DNA of 64,000 nt. Source: Oerskovia flava (GTDB lineage: Bacteria; Actinomycetota; Actinomycetes; Actinomycetales; Cellulomonadaceae). Under the pieces are notes generated by a model. That model was not told where the DNA came from and ran no database searches. It worked only from the letters and a program-made list of their open reading frames with translations. Shown here piece by piece: positions 35,304-43,473 of this stretch. Location: assembly GCF_026163685.1 (NCBI RefSeq), contig NZ_JAOXSR010000007.1, positions 1 through 64,000 of the forward strand, in the 5' to 3' direction. The first letter of the stretch is position 1. Every line of letters starts with the position of its first letter. The translations under genes were made by a program, and so were the position numbers.

Positions 35304-36283
35304 TGAGCACCACCGTCGAGCACCTCCCGGGCGACAGCACCCCGGGCCAGGACCAGGACCGCAGCGCATCGGTCCGCGCGATGCTCAAGGGCGCCGACGC
35401 GCGTCGCAAGCGCACCGACCGAGGCATGACGGTCATGGTGTACCTGGCCTTCGCGCTGGCGATGGTCCCGTTGATCTCCGTCTCCTGGACCGTGCTGTCG
35501 AACGGCATCGAGCGGTTCAACCTGTACTTCCTCACCAACTCGATGCGTGGCGTCTTCGGGGGCATCGACGCCGGCGGCATCTACCACGCGATCGTCGGCA
35601 CGGTGCAGATCACGCTCGCCGCGGCCGTCATCTCGGTGCCGATCGGCATCCTCGCTGCCGTCTACCTCGTCGAGTACGGGCGTGGGCTGCTCGCCCGGTC
35701 GGTGACGTTCTTCGTGGACGTCATGACCGGTATCCCCTCGATCGTGGCGGGACTGTTCGCCTACGCACTCTTCGCCGTGTTCTTCGGACCGGGCATCCGG
35801 ATGGGCATCGTCGGTGCTGTCGCGCTGTCGGTCCTCATGATCCCGGTCGTGGTCCGGTCCACCGAGGAGATGCTCAAGCTCGTGCCCAACGAGCTGCGGG
35901 AGGCGTCCTACGCGCTCGGTGTCCCCAAGTGGCTCACGGTCGTCAAGGTCGTGCTGCGCACCTCCGTCGCCGGCATCGTCACGGGCGTCATGCTCTCGAT
36001 CGCCCGCGTCATCGGGGAGACCGCACCGCTGCTCATCACGGTCGGTGTGATCGACTCGATCAACAACAACCTCTTCGAGGGCCGCATGATGACGCTGCCC
36101 GTGTACGTCTATCGTCAGTACCAGCAGGGTTACGTCCCCTGCGCGGCGGACGCCGCGGACTGCATCTCGACCATCAACTTCGACCGGGCGTGGGCAGCCG
36201 CGCTGACGCTGATCCTCATCGTCATGGCGCTCAACCTCCTGGCCCGGCTGATCTCCCGGTACTTCTCGCCGAAGCTGCGCTGA
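35303..36283 (+). CDS. pstA: phosphate ABC transporter permease PstA
   Basis: A 326-aa second permease subunit with six membrane segments. The coupling-loop motif is 'LREASYALGVPKWLTVVKVVLRT'; 'GIPSIVAGLFAYALF' and 'ARVIGETAPLL' are typical PstA stretches. The first ~45 residues are hydrophilic. The ATG overlaps the pstC stop, so both permeases are made in equal amounts. Confidence 0.95.
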   Translation: MSTTVEHLPGDSTPGQDQDRSASVRAMLKGADARRKRTDRGMTVMVYLAFALAMVPLISVSWTVLSNGIERFNLYFLTNSMRGVFGGIDAGGIYHAIVGTVQITLAAAVISVPIGILAAVYLVEYGRGLLARSVTFFVDVMTGIPSIVAGLFAYALFAVFFGPGIRMGIVGAVALSVLMIPVVVRSTEEMLKLVPNELREASYALGVPKWLTVVKVVLRTSVAGIVTGVMLSIARVIGETAPLLITVGVIDSINNNLFEGRMMTLPVYVYRQYQQGYVPCAADAADCISTINFDRAWAAALTLILIVMALNLLARLISRYFSPKLR

Positions 36284-36334
36284 CCGCGCACCGCACACCC
36301 GACAGACTTCCGCACCACCTGACAGGACGGACCG

Positions 36335-37114
36335 ATGGCACAGCGCATCGACGTGAAGGATCTCAACATCTACTACGGTGACTTCCTCGCCGTGGAGGAC
36401 GTCTCGATGACGATCGAGCCGCGCTCGGTGACGGCGTTCATCGGCCCCTCCGGCTGCGGGAAGTCGACGTTCATCCGGACCCTCAACCGCATGCACGAGG
36501 TGATCCCCGGCGCTCGGGTCGAGGGTACGGTCGCCATGGAGGGCGTGGACCTGTACGGCGACGAGGTGGACCCGGTCGCGGTCCGCCGCCAGGTCGGCAT
36601 GGTCTTCCAGCGCCCGAACCCGTTCCCGACGATGTCGATCAAGGAGAACGTGCTCGCCGGGGTCAAGCTCAACAACAAGCGGATCTCGAAGTCCGACGCC
36701 GACGCGCTGGTCGAGTCCTCGCTGCGTGGCGCGAACCTCTGGAACGAGGTCAAGGACCGCCTCGACCGGCCGGGCTCGGGCTTGTCCGGCGGGCAGCAGC
36801 AGCGTCTGTGCATCGCCCGGGCGATCGCGGTCAAGCCCCAGGTGCTCCTCATGGACGAGCCCTGCTCGGCTCTCGACCCGATCTCCACGCTCGCGATCGA
36901 GGACCTCATCGCCGAGCTGAAGAACGACTACACGATCGTGATCGTCACGCACAACATGCAGCAGGCCGCACGGGTCAGCGACCGGACGGCGTTCTTCAAC
37001 ATCGCCGGGACCGGCATGCCGGGCAAGCTCATCGAGATGGGCGACACCGCGACCATGTTCTCCTCGCCCACCCAGCAGGCGACGGAGGACTACATCTCGG
37101 GCCGTTTCGGGTAG
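36335..37114 (+). CDS. pstB: phosphate ABC transporter ATP-binding protein
   Basis: A 259-aa ATPase that powers PstCA. Walker A is G-P-S-G-C-G-K-S (~38-45), the Q-loop is '[11 protein letters not shown]', the signature is '[17 protein letters not shown]', Walker B is '[13 protein letters not shown]' and the switch His is in '[15 protein letters not shown]'. It is the last gene of pstSCAB. The ATG follows an AGGACGG site. Confidence 0.96.
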   Translation: MAQRIDVKDLNIYYGDFLAVEDVSMTIEPRSVTAFIGPSGCGKSTFIRTLNRMHEVIPGARVEGTVAMEGVDLYGDEVDPVAVRRQVGMVFQRPNPFPTMSIKENVLAGVKLNNKRISKSDADALVESSLRGANLWNEVKDRLDRPGSGLSGGQQQRLCIARAIAVKPQVLLMDEPCSALDPISTLAIEDLIAELKNDYTIVIVTHNMQQAARVSDRTAFFNIAGTGMPGKLIEMGDTATMFSSPTQQATEDYISGRFG

Positions 37115-37125
37115 GTCCCCCGACG

Positions 37126-37156
37126 GCCGAGAACGACCTTGGCGTCGTTCTGCGGC
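37126..37156 (+). terminator. possible pst operon terminator
   Basis: An 8-bp stem (37130-37137 with 37144-37151) has a 6-nt loop and imperfect outer G+C pairs; it lies 15 nt after pstB. The rest of the 160-bp gap holds only a degenerate GAGCGGCTC repeat (three copies at 37242-37277). Confidence 0.45.
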
Positions 37157-37275
37157 CCTTCACGGCACCGATCCCGTGTTCGGCGGCGAGCAGGGTCGTG
37201 GTCGGCGGTGTACGCGTTGGCGGAGCGGCATCGAGAGAGCGGAGCGGCTCCGGCGAGCGGCTCAGAGGGAGCGGC

Positions 37276-37800
37276 TCAGCGCCCGGAGCCGGCCAGGCTG
37301 CCGGTGACCAGCTCCGGGGCGGTGTCGAGCACGCACTGCACGACGCGGTCGTCCAGGGCCTGCCACCCGGCCTCGAGCGGGGTCATCGACCAGAAGTAGA
37401 GCTCCGAGTCCTCGTAGGCGACGCCGACGAAGGGCTCGAACTCGGCGATGCAGAACTCGTCCGCCCGGGCGTTGACGGCGTCGGCACCCGGGAAGTCGCC
37501 CGCCGGGAGCTCGAGCTCGGCGTAGATCTCGCCGTCGTGGGGGTCACTGCAGGGGACGACGGGCAGCGACTCGATCTCGCCCGCGCTCTCTGCCGACTGG
37601 TCGAGGCAGTCACCCACCTGCAACGAGAACACGTCAGCCTGCGAGGCCGCGGTGATCTGCCCGCCGGGCTCGTCGCGCTGCGCGTCCGCGGCGCCTCCGA
37701 GCGCGTTCTGGATCGCTCCGCAGCCGGAGAGCAGGGCGACGGCCGCAAGGCTCGCGACGAGGGTGGTGACGGAACGCCGCGCGGCGCTGCTGGGGTTCAC
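37276..37800 (-). CDS. lipoprotein, septum-formation (DUF4190-associated) family
   Basis: A 174-aa exported lipoprotein. The signal peptide ends in the lipobox L-L-S-G-C (Cys ~27). The mature part has paired cysteines and the '[10 protein letters not shown]...[19 protein letters not shown]' pattern of the actinobacterial 'septum formation' domain, with '[14 protein letters not shown]' later. The name comes from the family; function in division is not demonstrated here. The GTG start has an AAGGA site. A TATCCT -10 box (37852-37857, minus) gives a ~45-nt leader. Confidence 0.75.
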   Translation of the reverse strand: MNPSSAARRSVTTLVASLAAVALLSGCGAIQNALGGAADAQRDEPGGQITAASQADVFSLQVGDCLDQSAESAGEIESLPVVPCSDPHDGEIYAELELPAGDFPGADAVNARADEFCIAEFEPFVGVAYEDSELYFWSMTPLEAGWQALDDRVVQCVLDTAPELVTGSLAGSGR

Positions 37801-37851
37801 TGAGGTGTCCTTCGACCTGGGGGCGGCTCTGGTGGCCGTCCGACGGGCGCA

Positions 37852-37857
37852 AGGATA
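37852..37857 (-). promoter_or_regulatory. -10 box for the septum-formation lipoprotein
   Basis: TATCCT on the minus strand fits TANNNT, ~52 nt before the GTG at 37800. No -35 element is recognised. Confidence 0.4.
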
Positions 37858-37906
37858 GGCCCTGGTGGGACCCCGTGGAAGGGCTTTGCGCGGGCGGTAC
37901 GTCGAT

Positions 37907-37938
37907 GTCCGGCCGAGCCGGTCGACGGCGGGCCGGAC
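37907..37938 (-). terminator. possible terminator of the LpqE-like gene
   Basis: An 8-bp stem (37907-37914 with 37931-37938) enclosing an inner gccg/cggc hairpin lies 15 nt beyond the minus-strand stop at 37953. Confidence 0.5.
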
Positions 37939-37952
37939 GCCCCGGCGACGGG

Positions 37953-38438
37953 CTACGGCAGGAGGACCTCGGAGTACTCCGGGAGGGTGCCGTCGAGCAC
38001 CGGGATGGACACCGTCGTGGAGTCGCCTGCGCTCGAGCTGACGGTCGCGGGGATCATGCTCCCGGGGGCCCCGGGCACGCTACCGATCTCCACGTCGACG
38101 CCGCCCTCGGCCCCGATCAGGAGCGTCTCGCCGGCGGACACGACGATCTCGACCGATTCGCCGACGTCCGGTGCGACCAGGATGGCGACGTCCTCGCCGG
38201 AGTCGTTCGACAGTGCGCCGAGCATGACCCCGGGCTCGCCCTCGGCCGTCGTGACGAACATGAGGTTGAGCGCGCGGACGTCGTCCGTCAGGTCCACCCG
38301 CACCCCGTCCGACGGGGAGTAGGGGTTGTTGGTGGTGATGGGCGCGCACGCGGCGAGCGCGAGGGCGCTGGCCGCGGCGACGGGCAGTGCGAGACGGCGC
38401 AGGGTCCGGGAGGCTCGTCGGGGCTGGGTGCGGGTCAC
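37953..38438 (-). CDS. LpqE-like lipoprotein
   Basis: A 161-aa lipoprotein: an Arg-rich start, hydrophobic segment and lipobox L-A-A-C (Cys ~31), then a compact beta-rich domain ('[33 protein letters not shown]'). Divergent placement against carD matches lpqE (Rv3584) in mycobacteria; the family assignment rests mainly on that synteny. The GTG start has a GGAGAG site. A TAGGCT -10 box (38508-38513, minus) lies ~70 nt upstream. Confidence 0.7.
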   Translation of the reverse strand: MTRTQPRRASRTLRRLALPVAAASALALAACAPITTNNPYSPSDGVRVDLTDDVRALNLMFVTTAEGEPGVMLGALSNDSGEDVAILVAPDVGESVEIVVSAGETLLIGAEGGVDVEIGSVPGAPGSMIPATVSSSAGDSTTVSIPVLDGTLPEYSEVLLP

Positions 38439-38507
38439 GTGCTCTCCAATGCGCGAAGGGGCCGAACAGGTCCGCGGCGGGACGCCCACCGGGGCAGACC
38501 GTGCTCC

Positions 38508-38513
38508 AGCCTA
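38508..38513 (-). promoter_or_regulatory. -10 box for the LpqE-like gene
   Basis: TAGGCT on the minus strand, in the 282-bp divergent gap shared with carD, predicts a leader of ~60 nt. Confidence 0.4.
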
Positions 38514-38686
38514 GTCGGTGGACGGGGCCGCGCGGTGCACCGTCCGTCCGACAAGACCAGCATGTGCCGTCTGAGCGGTTCAGGTGAGTCGGCATCTCCG
38601 TCGAACACGGCGCTGACCTGCGACGATGTGTTCGAGGAGGGTGCGCCGGAGGCGTCCGGGACTCGGAATGGGCGTCTCGCCCGTGG

Positions 38687-38692
38687 TAAGGT
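38687..38692 (+). promoter_or_regulatory. -10 box for carD
   Basis: TAAGGT lies 29 nt before the carD ATG and predicts a ~22-nt leader carrying an AAAGGGGA ribosome binding site. No consensus -35 element is visible. Confidence 0.45.
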
Positions 38693-38720
38693 TGACCTCC
38701 GCGAAAGGGGACATCCACAG

Positions 38721-39203
38721 ATGACGTTCACAGTAGGCGAGACCGTTGTCTACCCGCACCACGGTGCCGCTCTGATCGAAGAGATCAAGACCCGCACGAT
38801 CCGCGGAGAGGACAAGATCTACCTCAAGCTCAAGGTGGCCCAGGGTGATCTGACCATCGAGGTACCGGCGGAGAACGTCGACCTCGTCGGTGTGCGCGAC
38901 GTCGTCGGCCAGGAAGGTCTGGACCGCGTCTTCGAGGTGCTTCGTGCACCATACACCGAGGAGCCGACCAACTGGTCGCGCCGGTACAAGGCCAACCTCG
39001 AGAAGCTCGCCTCCGGCGATGTGATCAAGGTGGCCGAGGTCGTCCGGGACCTGTCCCGTCGCGACGCTGACCGTGGCCTGTCCGCAGGGGAGAAGCGCAT
39101 GCTCTCGAAGGCGCGCCAGATCCTCGTCTCCGAGCTGGCTCTGGCCGAGCACACCGAGGAGGAGAAGGCCGAGGCCATCCTCGACGAGGTGCTCGCGTCC
39201 TGA
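38721..39203 (+). CDS. carD: CarD-family RNA polymerase-binding transcription factor
   Basis: A 160-aa regulator that binds the RNA polymerase beta subunit and stabilises open complexes, especially at rRNA promoters. The N-terminal RID/Tudor domain is '[25 protein letters not shown]...[25 protein letters not shown]'. The helical C-terminal domain includes '[28 protein letters not shown]', with the DNA-wedge Trp. It heads the conserved carD-ispD-ispF run, although ispD also has its own -10 box. Confidence 0.96.
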   Translation: MTFTVGETVVYPHHGAALIEEIKTRTIRGEDKIYLKLKVAQGDLTIEVPAENVDLVGVRDVVGQEGLDRVFEVLRAPYTEEPTNWSRRYKANLEKLASGDVIKVAEVVRDLSRRDADRGLSAGEKRMLSKARQILVSELALAEHTEEEKAEAILDEVLAS

Positions 39204-39243
39204 TCCGACGTGACCGACGCGCGGGGACAACTCGCGCGTCGGC

Positions 39244-39249
39244 TACGGT
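39244..39249 (+). promoter_or_regulatory. -10 box for ispD
   Basis: TACGGT lies 6 nt before the GTG at 39256, which selects this GTG over the one at 39250; a leaderless start is likely. Confidence 0.5.
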
Positions 39250-39255
39250 GTGCGC

Positions 39256-39990
39256 GTGACCACCCTCGCGATCCTCACGGCAGCAGGTTCCGGGACACGA
39301 CTCGGGATGGACGTGCCGAAGGCGCTCGTCGAGCTCGAGGGTCTTCCCCTCGTCGTGCACGCGGCCCGTCGTCTGAGCGCCTCCGGCGTGGTCGACTCGA
39401 TCATCGTCACCTGCCCGCGCGGCCTCCAGCAGACCATGACTGCGCTCGTCGCCGACGACGAGCGGACCTCCGTCCCCGTCCAGGTCGTCGAGGGTGCCGG
39501 CACCCGGCAGGCCTCCGTCCGAGCGGGGCTCGCCCTGGCGGGCCCGGACGTCGGCGTGGTCCTCGTGCACGACGCCGCCCGCCCCCTCGCCCCTGCCGAC
39601 CTCGTCCGCCGCGTGGTCTCCGCGGTCCTCGCGGGCCGTGGCGCCGTCGTCCCAGGCCTCGCGGTGACGGACACCGTCAAGGAGGTCGCCTCGTCCCCGG
39701 ACCGGGCGGCCGAGCGGGTCGTGCGGACCGTGGACCGGACGCTCCTGCGGTCCGTGCAGACACCTCAGGGGTTCGCGCGGACGCTCCTCGACCGTGCCCA
39801 CGACAGCGCCGTCGACCGCTCCGCCGACGAGGGGACCGCCGCCAGCGACGACGCAGGACTGGTGGAGGCGCTCGGGGAGGAGGTCCACGTGGTCGCGGGC
39901 GACGAGCTCGCGATGAAGGTCACCACCCACCGCGACCTGCTCGTCGCCGCCGCGCTCCTCGCGGACCCGACAGACCTGGAGGCCCGATGA
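39256..39990 (+). CDS. ispD: 2-C-methyl-D-erythritol 4-phosphate cytidylyltransferase
   Basis: A 244-aa MEP-pathway enzyme activating methylerythritol phosphate with CTP for isoprenoid synthesis. The nucleotide-binding loop is '[22 protein letters not shown]' (~6-27); '[16 protein letters not shown]' and 'AVTDTVKEV' are further family motifs. It precedes ispF with a 4-nt ATGA overlap. Confidence 0.94.
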   Translation: MTTLAILTAAGSGTRLGMDVPKALVELEGLPLVVHAARRLSASGVVDSIIVTCPRGLQQTMTALVADDERTSVPVQVVEGAGTRQASVRAGLALAGPDVGVVLVHDAARPLAPADLVRRVVSAVLAGRGAVVPGLAVTDTVKEVASSPDRAAERVVRTVDRTLLRSVQTPQGFARTLLDRAHDSAVDRSADEGTAASDDAGLVEALGEEVHVVAGDELAMKVTTHRDLLVAAALLADPTDLEAR

Positions 39991-40490
39991 CCGACACTGC
40001 GCCGCTGATGCCCCGCACCGGGATCGGGGTCGACGTGCACGCCTACGCCGCGGACGACGAGCCTCGGCCGTTGTGGCTGGGTGGCCTGCACTGGCCGGGA
40101 GAGCGAGGGCTGGCCGGGCACTCTGACGCCGACGTCGCCGCGCACGCGGCGGCCGATGCGCTGTTCTCGGCCGCGGGCCTGGGTGACCTCGGGTCCAACT
40201 TCGGCACGGGGGAGCCGCGGTGGTCGGGTGCCAGCGGGTCGGCCCTCCTCGCCGAGGCGGCACACCGTGTCCGGTCCGCAGGCTTCGTGATCGGCAACGT
40301 CGCGGTACAGGTGGTCGGCAACCGTCCCAAGATCGGTCCGCGGCGCGCGGAAGCCGAGCGCGCGCTCTCCGAGGCGGCCGGCGCTCCGGTCACGATCAGC
40401 GCCACGACGACCGACGGGCTCGGCCTCACCGGTCGGGGCGACGGCGTCGCGGCCGTCGCCACCGCGCTCGTCGCGCCCCGGCCGGCCTGA
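39987..40490 (+). CDS. ispF: 2-C-methyl-D-erythritol 2,4-cyclodiphosphate synthase
   Basis: A 167-aa trimeric enzyme of the MEP pathway. The metal-binding motif is D-V-H in '[10 protein letters not shown]' (~12-21), with a second ligand His in '[29 protein letters not shown]'. The substrate-binding '[16 protein letters not shown]' and '[19 protein letters not shown]' are also present. It overlaps ispD; IspE is not in the window. Confidence 0.95.
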   Translation: MTDTAPLMPRTGIGVDVHAYAADDEPRPLWLGGLHWPGERGLAGHSDADVAAHAAADALFSAAGLGDLGSNFGTGEPRWSGASGSALLAEAAHRVRSAGFVIGNVAVQVVGNRPKIGPRRAEAERALSEAAGAPVTISATTTDGLGLTGRGDGVAAVATALVAPRPA

Positions 40491-40549
40491 TCGACCCGTC
40501 CGGCAGGATCGGTCGGGCGCGCGCACGGCCACGCTCGGCCCTCAGACGT

Positions 40550-40568
40550 CCGCAACCGCCCCTTGCGG
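40550..40568. terminator. weak hairpin between ispF and the LpqN-like gene
   Basis: A 6-bp stem (40550-40555 with 40563-40568) with a 7-nt loop lies in the 83-bp convergent gap. It is the only terminator candidate there. Confidence 0.3.
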
Positions 40569-40573
40569 TGACC

Positions 40574-41245
40574 TCAACCGGCCTCGGTGGCCTCGGGGGC
40601 CCCGGCGAGGCTCTCCAGCACGCTGAAGGCCTCGAGGGCGCCGTCCTGGTCGCCGTCGGCGGCGGACGCGGTGAGGAGGGCGAACGCCCCGCCCTGTGCG
40701 TCCAGCTCGACGACGACCACGACCTGGTCCACGACCACCGCGCGCGTCGCGGCGCCCGGCGCGGCGCTCGGGGAGGTGTACGTCCCCGAGACGGAGTAGG
40801 CGGGCAGGCCGGCGAGCTCGGTGGGCCCCGTCCCCGCCTCGTCGACGTCCCATCCGGGCAGGGTCTCGGCGTACGCGGTCGTGGCGGCGCCCTGGTCGGC
40901 GAGCGTCCCGGCGCCGACCGTCCGGGTGGTCACCACGACGTTCGACCGGAACCCTCGGTCACCGAAGCCGTCGTCCGCCCGCAGGGTCAGCCGTCCGTCG
41001 CGCTCGGACGGTGACCAGCCGTCCGGGGCGGTCACTGTCCACGATCCGGACGCCCCGGGGAGCGGGATCGCGCCCGGCGTCCCCGCCGTTCCGTCGGCGC
41101 CGTCCACCTGGTCTCGGGTGTCGTCTGGGCCGCCGCCGCCGGGGCCGACGTCTGCGCCGCAGCCCACGAGCGCGAGGGTGCCGAGCAGCGCGCCGACCAG
41201 AGGTCGTGCGGCGCGTGCCGTGCGGCGGCGCTGTCCCTGGGTCAT
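40574..41245 (-). CDS. LpqN-like lipoprotein
   Basis: A 223-aa lipoprotein with an Arg-rich signal peptide and lipobox A-L-V-G-C (Cys ~29), a Gly/Asp-rich linker, then a domain resembling the Lpp-LpqN family ('WTVTAPDGWSPSERDGRLTLRADDGFGD...SNVVVTTRTV', 'AGLPAYSVSGTYT'). Function is unknown. A GAGAGGA site precedes the ATG. It is the first gene of a module that separates ispF from cysS. Confidence 0.65.
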   Translation of the reverse strand: MTQGQRRRTARAARPLVGALLGTLALVGCGADVGPGGGGPDDTRDQVDGADGTAGTPGAIPLPGASGSWTVTAPDGWSPSERDGRLTLRADDGFGDRGFRSNVVVTTRTVGAGTLADQGAATTAYAETLPGWDVDEAGTGPTELAGLPAYSVSGTYTSPSAAPGAATRAVVVDQVVVVVELDAQGGAFALLTASAADGDQDGALEAFSVLESLAGAPEATEAG

Positions 41246-41328
41246 GTCGTCCTCTCTGCGGGGCTGTCGGAGGTGTCCGTCCAGGACCCCGGTGATCGTT
41301 CCAGCGTGCCATGTTGCTCCGCCGGCCA

Positions 41329-41334
41329 TAAAAT
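41329..41334 (+). promoter_or_regulatory. -10 box for the tetR gene
   Basis: TAAAAT is unusually A+T-rich for this window and lies in the divergent gap between the LpqN-like gene and tetR. It predicts a start near 41341, ~20 nt before the first in-frame ATG (41362). Confidence 0.45.
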
Positions 41335-41400
41335 CGTCTTGAGTGCGTCGAACTGACGGAAATGTTTGACTTTCACAAGATCGACACCTGGGATGGCGGC

Positions 41401-42000
41401 ATGAACCGGATGTCAGTCGAAGAGCGTCGAGTCCAGCTGATCGATGCCGCGATGACGATCGCCGTCCGAGAGGGCGTCGAAGGCATCACGATCCGTGGGG
41501 TCGCGGCCGAGGCCGGGGTCTCGCTCGGCGTGGTGCACTACTGCTTCGAGGACAAGGACGACCTCCTGCGGGCGATGGGCAACAGCCTCGCTCTCGTCGC
41601 CTCGGACCCGGTGCGTGACGCGCTGTCCGCCGGCACCGACGTCAAGACGATCATGCACGCCGCGGCCGACGGGCTGTGGGAAGGGTTGACGCCGCGTCGG
41701 CACATGCGTCTGCTGACCTTCGAGTTCGCGACGGCGGGTGCACGCAGCCGTGCGCTGCGTTCGGTCGCCGAGGCGCACCTCACCCAGACGATCGACATGA
41801 CGCAGGGAATCCTCGACGAGATCGCGCGGGTCGCGGGGGTCACCTACTCGATCGAGTCGCGCTTCCTCGCGCGGCTCGTCGCCGGCTACATCGACGGGAT
41901 CGAGATCGCCTGGCTCGTCTCGCAGGACGACGACGTCGCGGTCGCGAGCTTCCACGCCCTGGCGGACTACGTCCACTCGTTGGTCGTCGAACCGGAGTAG
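41401..42000 (+). CDS. TetR-family transcriptional regulator
   Basis: A 199-aa TetR regulator (BetI-like): N-terminal helix-turn-helix 'ITIRGVAAEAGVSLGVVHYCFEDKDDLLRAM' (~30-60) and a helical ligand-binding domain. In-frame ATGs at 41362, 41401 and 41410 are possible; 41401 has a weak GGGATGG stretch upstream, while 41362 fits the predicted transcript start. Its 3' end overlaps the converging FAD oxidase gene by 34 bp, and it may control that gene and its divergent neighbour, but no operator was identified. Confidence 0.82.
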   Translation: MNRMSVEERRVQLIDAAMTIAVREGVEGITIRGVAAEAGVSLGVVHYCFEDKDDLLRAMGNSLALVASDPVRDALSAGTDVKTIMHAAADGLWEGLTPRRHMRLLTFEFATAGARSRALRSVAEAHLTQTIDMTQGILDEIARVAGVTYSIESRFLARLVAGYIDGIEIAWLVSQDDDVAVASFHALADYVHSLVVEPE

Positions 42001-43382
42001 CCCGGCCGGCCCAGGACGCGATCGGTGTAGTCGTTCGCGAAGACACCGCGCGGGTCGGCGGTGTCCCGTACCGCCCGGAAGTCCTCGAAGCGCGGGTAGA
42101 GCTGTCCGAGCCGTCCGGCATCGAGGCCGTGCAGCTTGCCCCAGTGAGGTCGGCCCCCTCTCTCGGTCATGATCCGCTCGACGGCGGCGAAGTAGCGGGC
42201 GTACGGCAGCCGCGCGTACTGGTGCACCGCGACGTACGCCGTCGGGCGGCCGTGGGCGGTCGAGAGCCACACGTCGTCGGCCGCGGCGAAGCGCACCTCC
42301 ACCGGGAACGGCACGTGCTCGCCGGACGTGCGCAACCAGTCCTCGACGGCGCCCAGGGCGTCCGCGAGGTGCTCGCGCCCGATCGCATACTCCATCTCGC
42401 GGAACCGCACGCGCCTGCTCGTCACGAAGACCTCGTGCGACGGCGCGACGTAGGTCCGCGGTGCGAGGGCACGGGCCGAGACGGCGTTGAGCCGCGCGGT
42501 CGCGCGCGGCAGCGCCGTGGCGACGCGGTTCACGACCTCGAACGCGCCGTTGGACAGCAGCTCCTCGTCGATCCACGTCCGCGCCCGGGCCACGGTCCCG
42601 GGGCCGTGGTCCGCGAGGCGCCGGACGGCAGCGGCCTCCTCATCGGGGGACAGGCGGTTGTTGCGCTTCGTGAGCGCACGCCGGGTGTGCGGGAACCAGT
42701 AGAACTCGACGTGGTCGTTGGCGTCGACGAGCCCGTCCGGACCGTCGAGCTCGGCCAGCACACGGTCGAGCGGCCACGGCTCCTCCTGGGCGCGCAGCAG
42801 GAACGCGGGCACGACCTCGAGGGTCACCGACGACAGGATCCCTGTGGTGCCCAGGCCGAGGCGGCTCGCGGCGAACAGCTCGGGGTGACGGGCCTCGTCG
42901 GCGTCGACGACCGAACCGTCGGCCCCCACGACCCGCAGCCCGCGCACGGCCGTGCAGAGCCCGCCGAGGCGCGCCCCCGTCCCGTGGGTACCGGTGGAGA
43001 TCGCCCCCGCGACCGACTGCCGGTCGATGTCCCCGAGGTTGCGCATCGCGAGCCCTGCCGCGGCGAGGACCTCGTTGAGGCGGTGCAGGCGCATGCCCGC
43101 CCCGACCGTGACCTCGACCCCGCTCCGGGTCCGTGCGATCCGCTCGACCATCGCGAGCCGGTCCAGGTCGAGCAGCAGGCCGTCGGTCACGGCTGCCGGG
43201 GTGAACGAGTGCCCCGCGCCGACCGCGCGCACGCGCAGCCCGTCCTCGGCGGCGCCCGCGACCAGGGCGCTCAGCTCGGCCTCGTCGGCGGGGGAGGCCC
43301 GACGCCTGGGGGTGGCGGAGGTGGTGCGCGCCCAGTTGGTCCAGGTCGAGGAGCTCGGGCGCCCGCGCGTGATGCTCGTCAC
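41967..43382 (-). CDS. FAD-linked sugar-1,4-lactone oxidase (gulono/arabinono-lactone oxidase family)
   Basis: A 471-aa flavoprotein of the aldonolactone oxidase family. The N-terminal FAD-binding (PCMH) domain has 'LRVRAVGAGHSFTPAAVTDG' and 'RQSVAGAISTGTHGTGARLGGL'. The C-terminal ALO domain ends with 'GRPHWGKLHGLDAGRLGQLYPRFEDFRAVRDTADPRGVFANDY', containing the HWGK-H motif. Members oxidise L-gulono- or D-arabinono-1,4-lactone. The family His before the T-G-T-H-G segment is not obvious, so FAD is probably non-covalent. The GTG at 43382 lies 7 nt after GATAGT; 43391 is an alternative. Confidence 0.85.
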   Translation of the reverse strand: MTSITRGRPSSSTWTNWARTTSATPRRRASPADEAELSALVAGAAEDGLRVRAVGAGHSFTPAAVTDGLLLDLDRLAMVERIARTRSGVEVTVGAGMRLHRLNEVLAAAGLAMRNLGDIDRQSVAGAISTGTHGTGARLGGLCTAVRGLRVVGADGSVVDADEARHPELFAASRLGLGTTGILSSVTLEVVPAFLLRAQEEPWPLDRVLAELDGPDGLVDANDHVEFYWFPHTRRALTKRNNRLSPDEEAAAVRRLADHGPGTVARARTWIDEELLSNGAFEVVNRVATALPRATARLNAVSARALAPRTYVAPSHEVFVTSRRVRFREMEYAIGREHLADALGAVEDWLRTSGEHVPFPVEVRFAAADDVWLSTAHGRPTAYVAVHQYARLPYARYFAAVERIMTERGGRPHWGKLHGLDAGRLGQLYPRFEDFRAVRDTADPRGVFANDYTDRVLGRPGYSGSTTNEWT

Positions 43383-43389
43383 GTCCGGC

Positions 43390-43395
43390 ACTATC
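43390..43395 (-). promoter_or_regulatory. -10-like box for the lactone oxidase gene
   Basis: GATAGT on the minus strand keeps A2 and T6 of TANNNT and lies 7 nt before the GTG at 43382, suggesting a leaderless start. The divergent gene's -10 is 67 nt away. Confidence 0.35.
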
Positions 43396-43461
43396 TCACG
43401 ACGGCGCTCGGCCGTGCTCCGGCGCGCTCTGCCGCGACGGTGCGGCCGGCCCGGTCGGCGG

Positions 43462-43467
43462 TAGGTT
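43462..43467 (+). promoter_or_regulatory. -10 box for the PLP deaminase/aldolase gene
   Basis: TAGGTT lies 6 nt before the ATG at 43474. The spacer cctcct is not a ribosome binding site in this orientation, so a leaderless start is likely. Confidence 0.5.
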
Positions 43468-43473
43468 CCTCCT

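Noticed and set aside
37215-37280. GAGCGGCTC triple repeat after pstB as an operator
   Set aside because: Spacing is irregular (13 and 14 nt), the region runs into the stop of the converging lipoprotein gene, and no promoter is adjacent. It looks like simple G+C-rich repetition.
41362-41400. Longer N-terminus for the TetR regulator
   Set aside because: The ATG at 41362 fits the predicted transcript start, but the extra 13 residues precede the usual TetR N-terminus. The evidence does not decide, so the shorter form is annotated.
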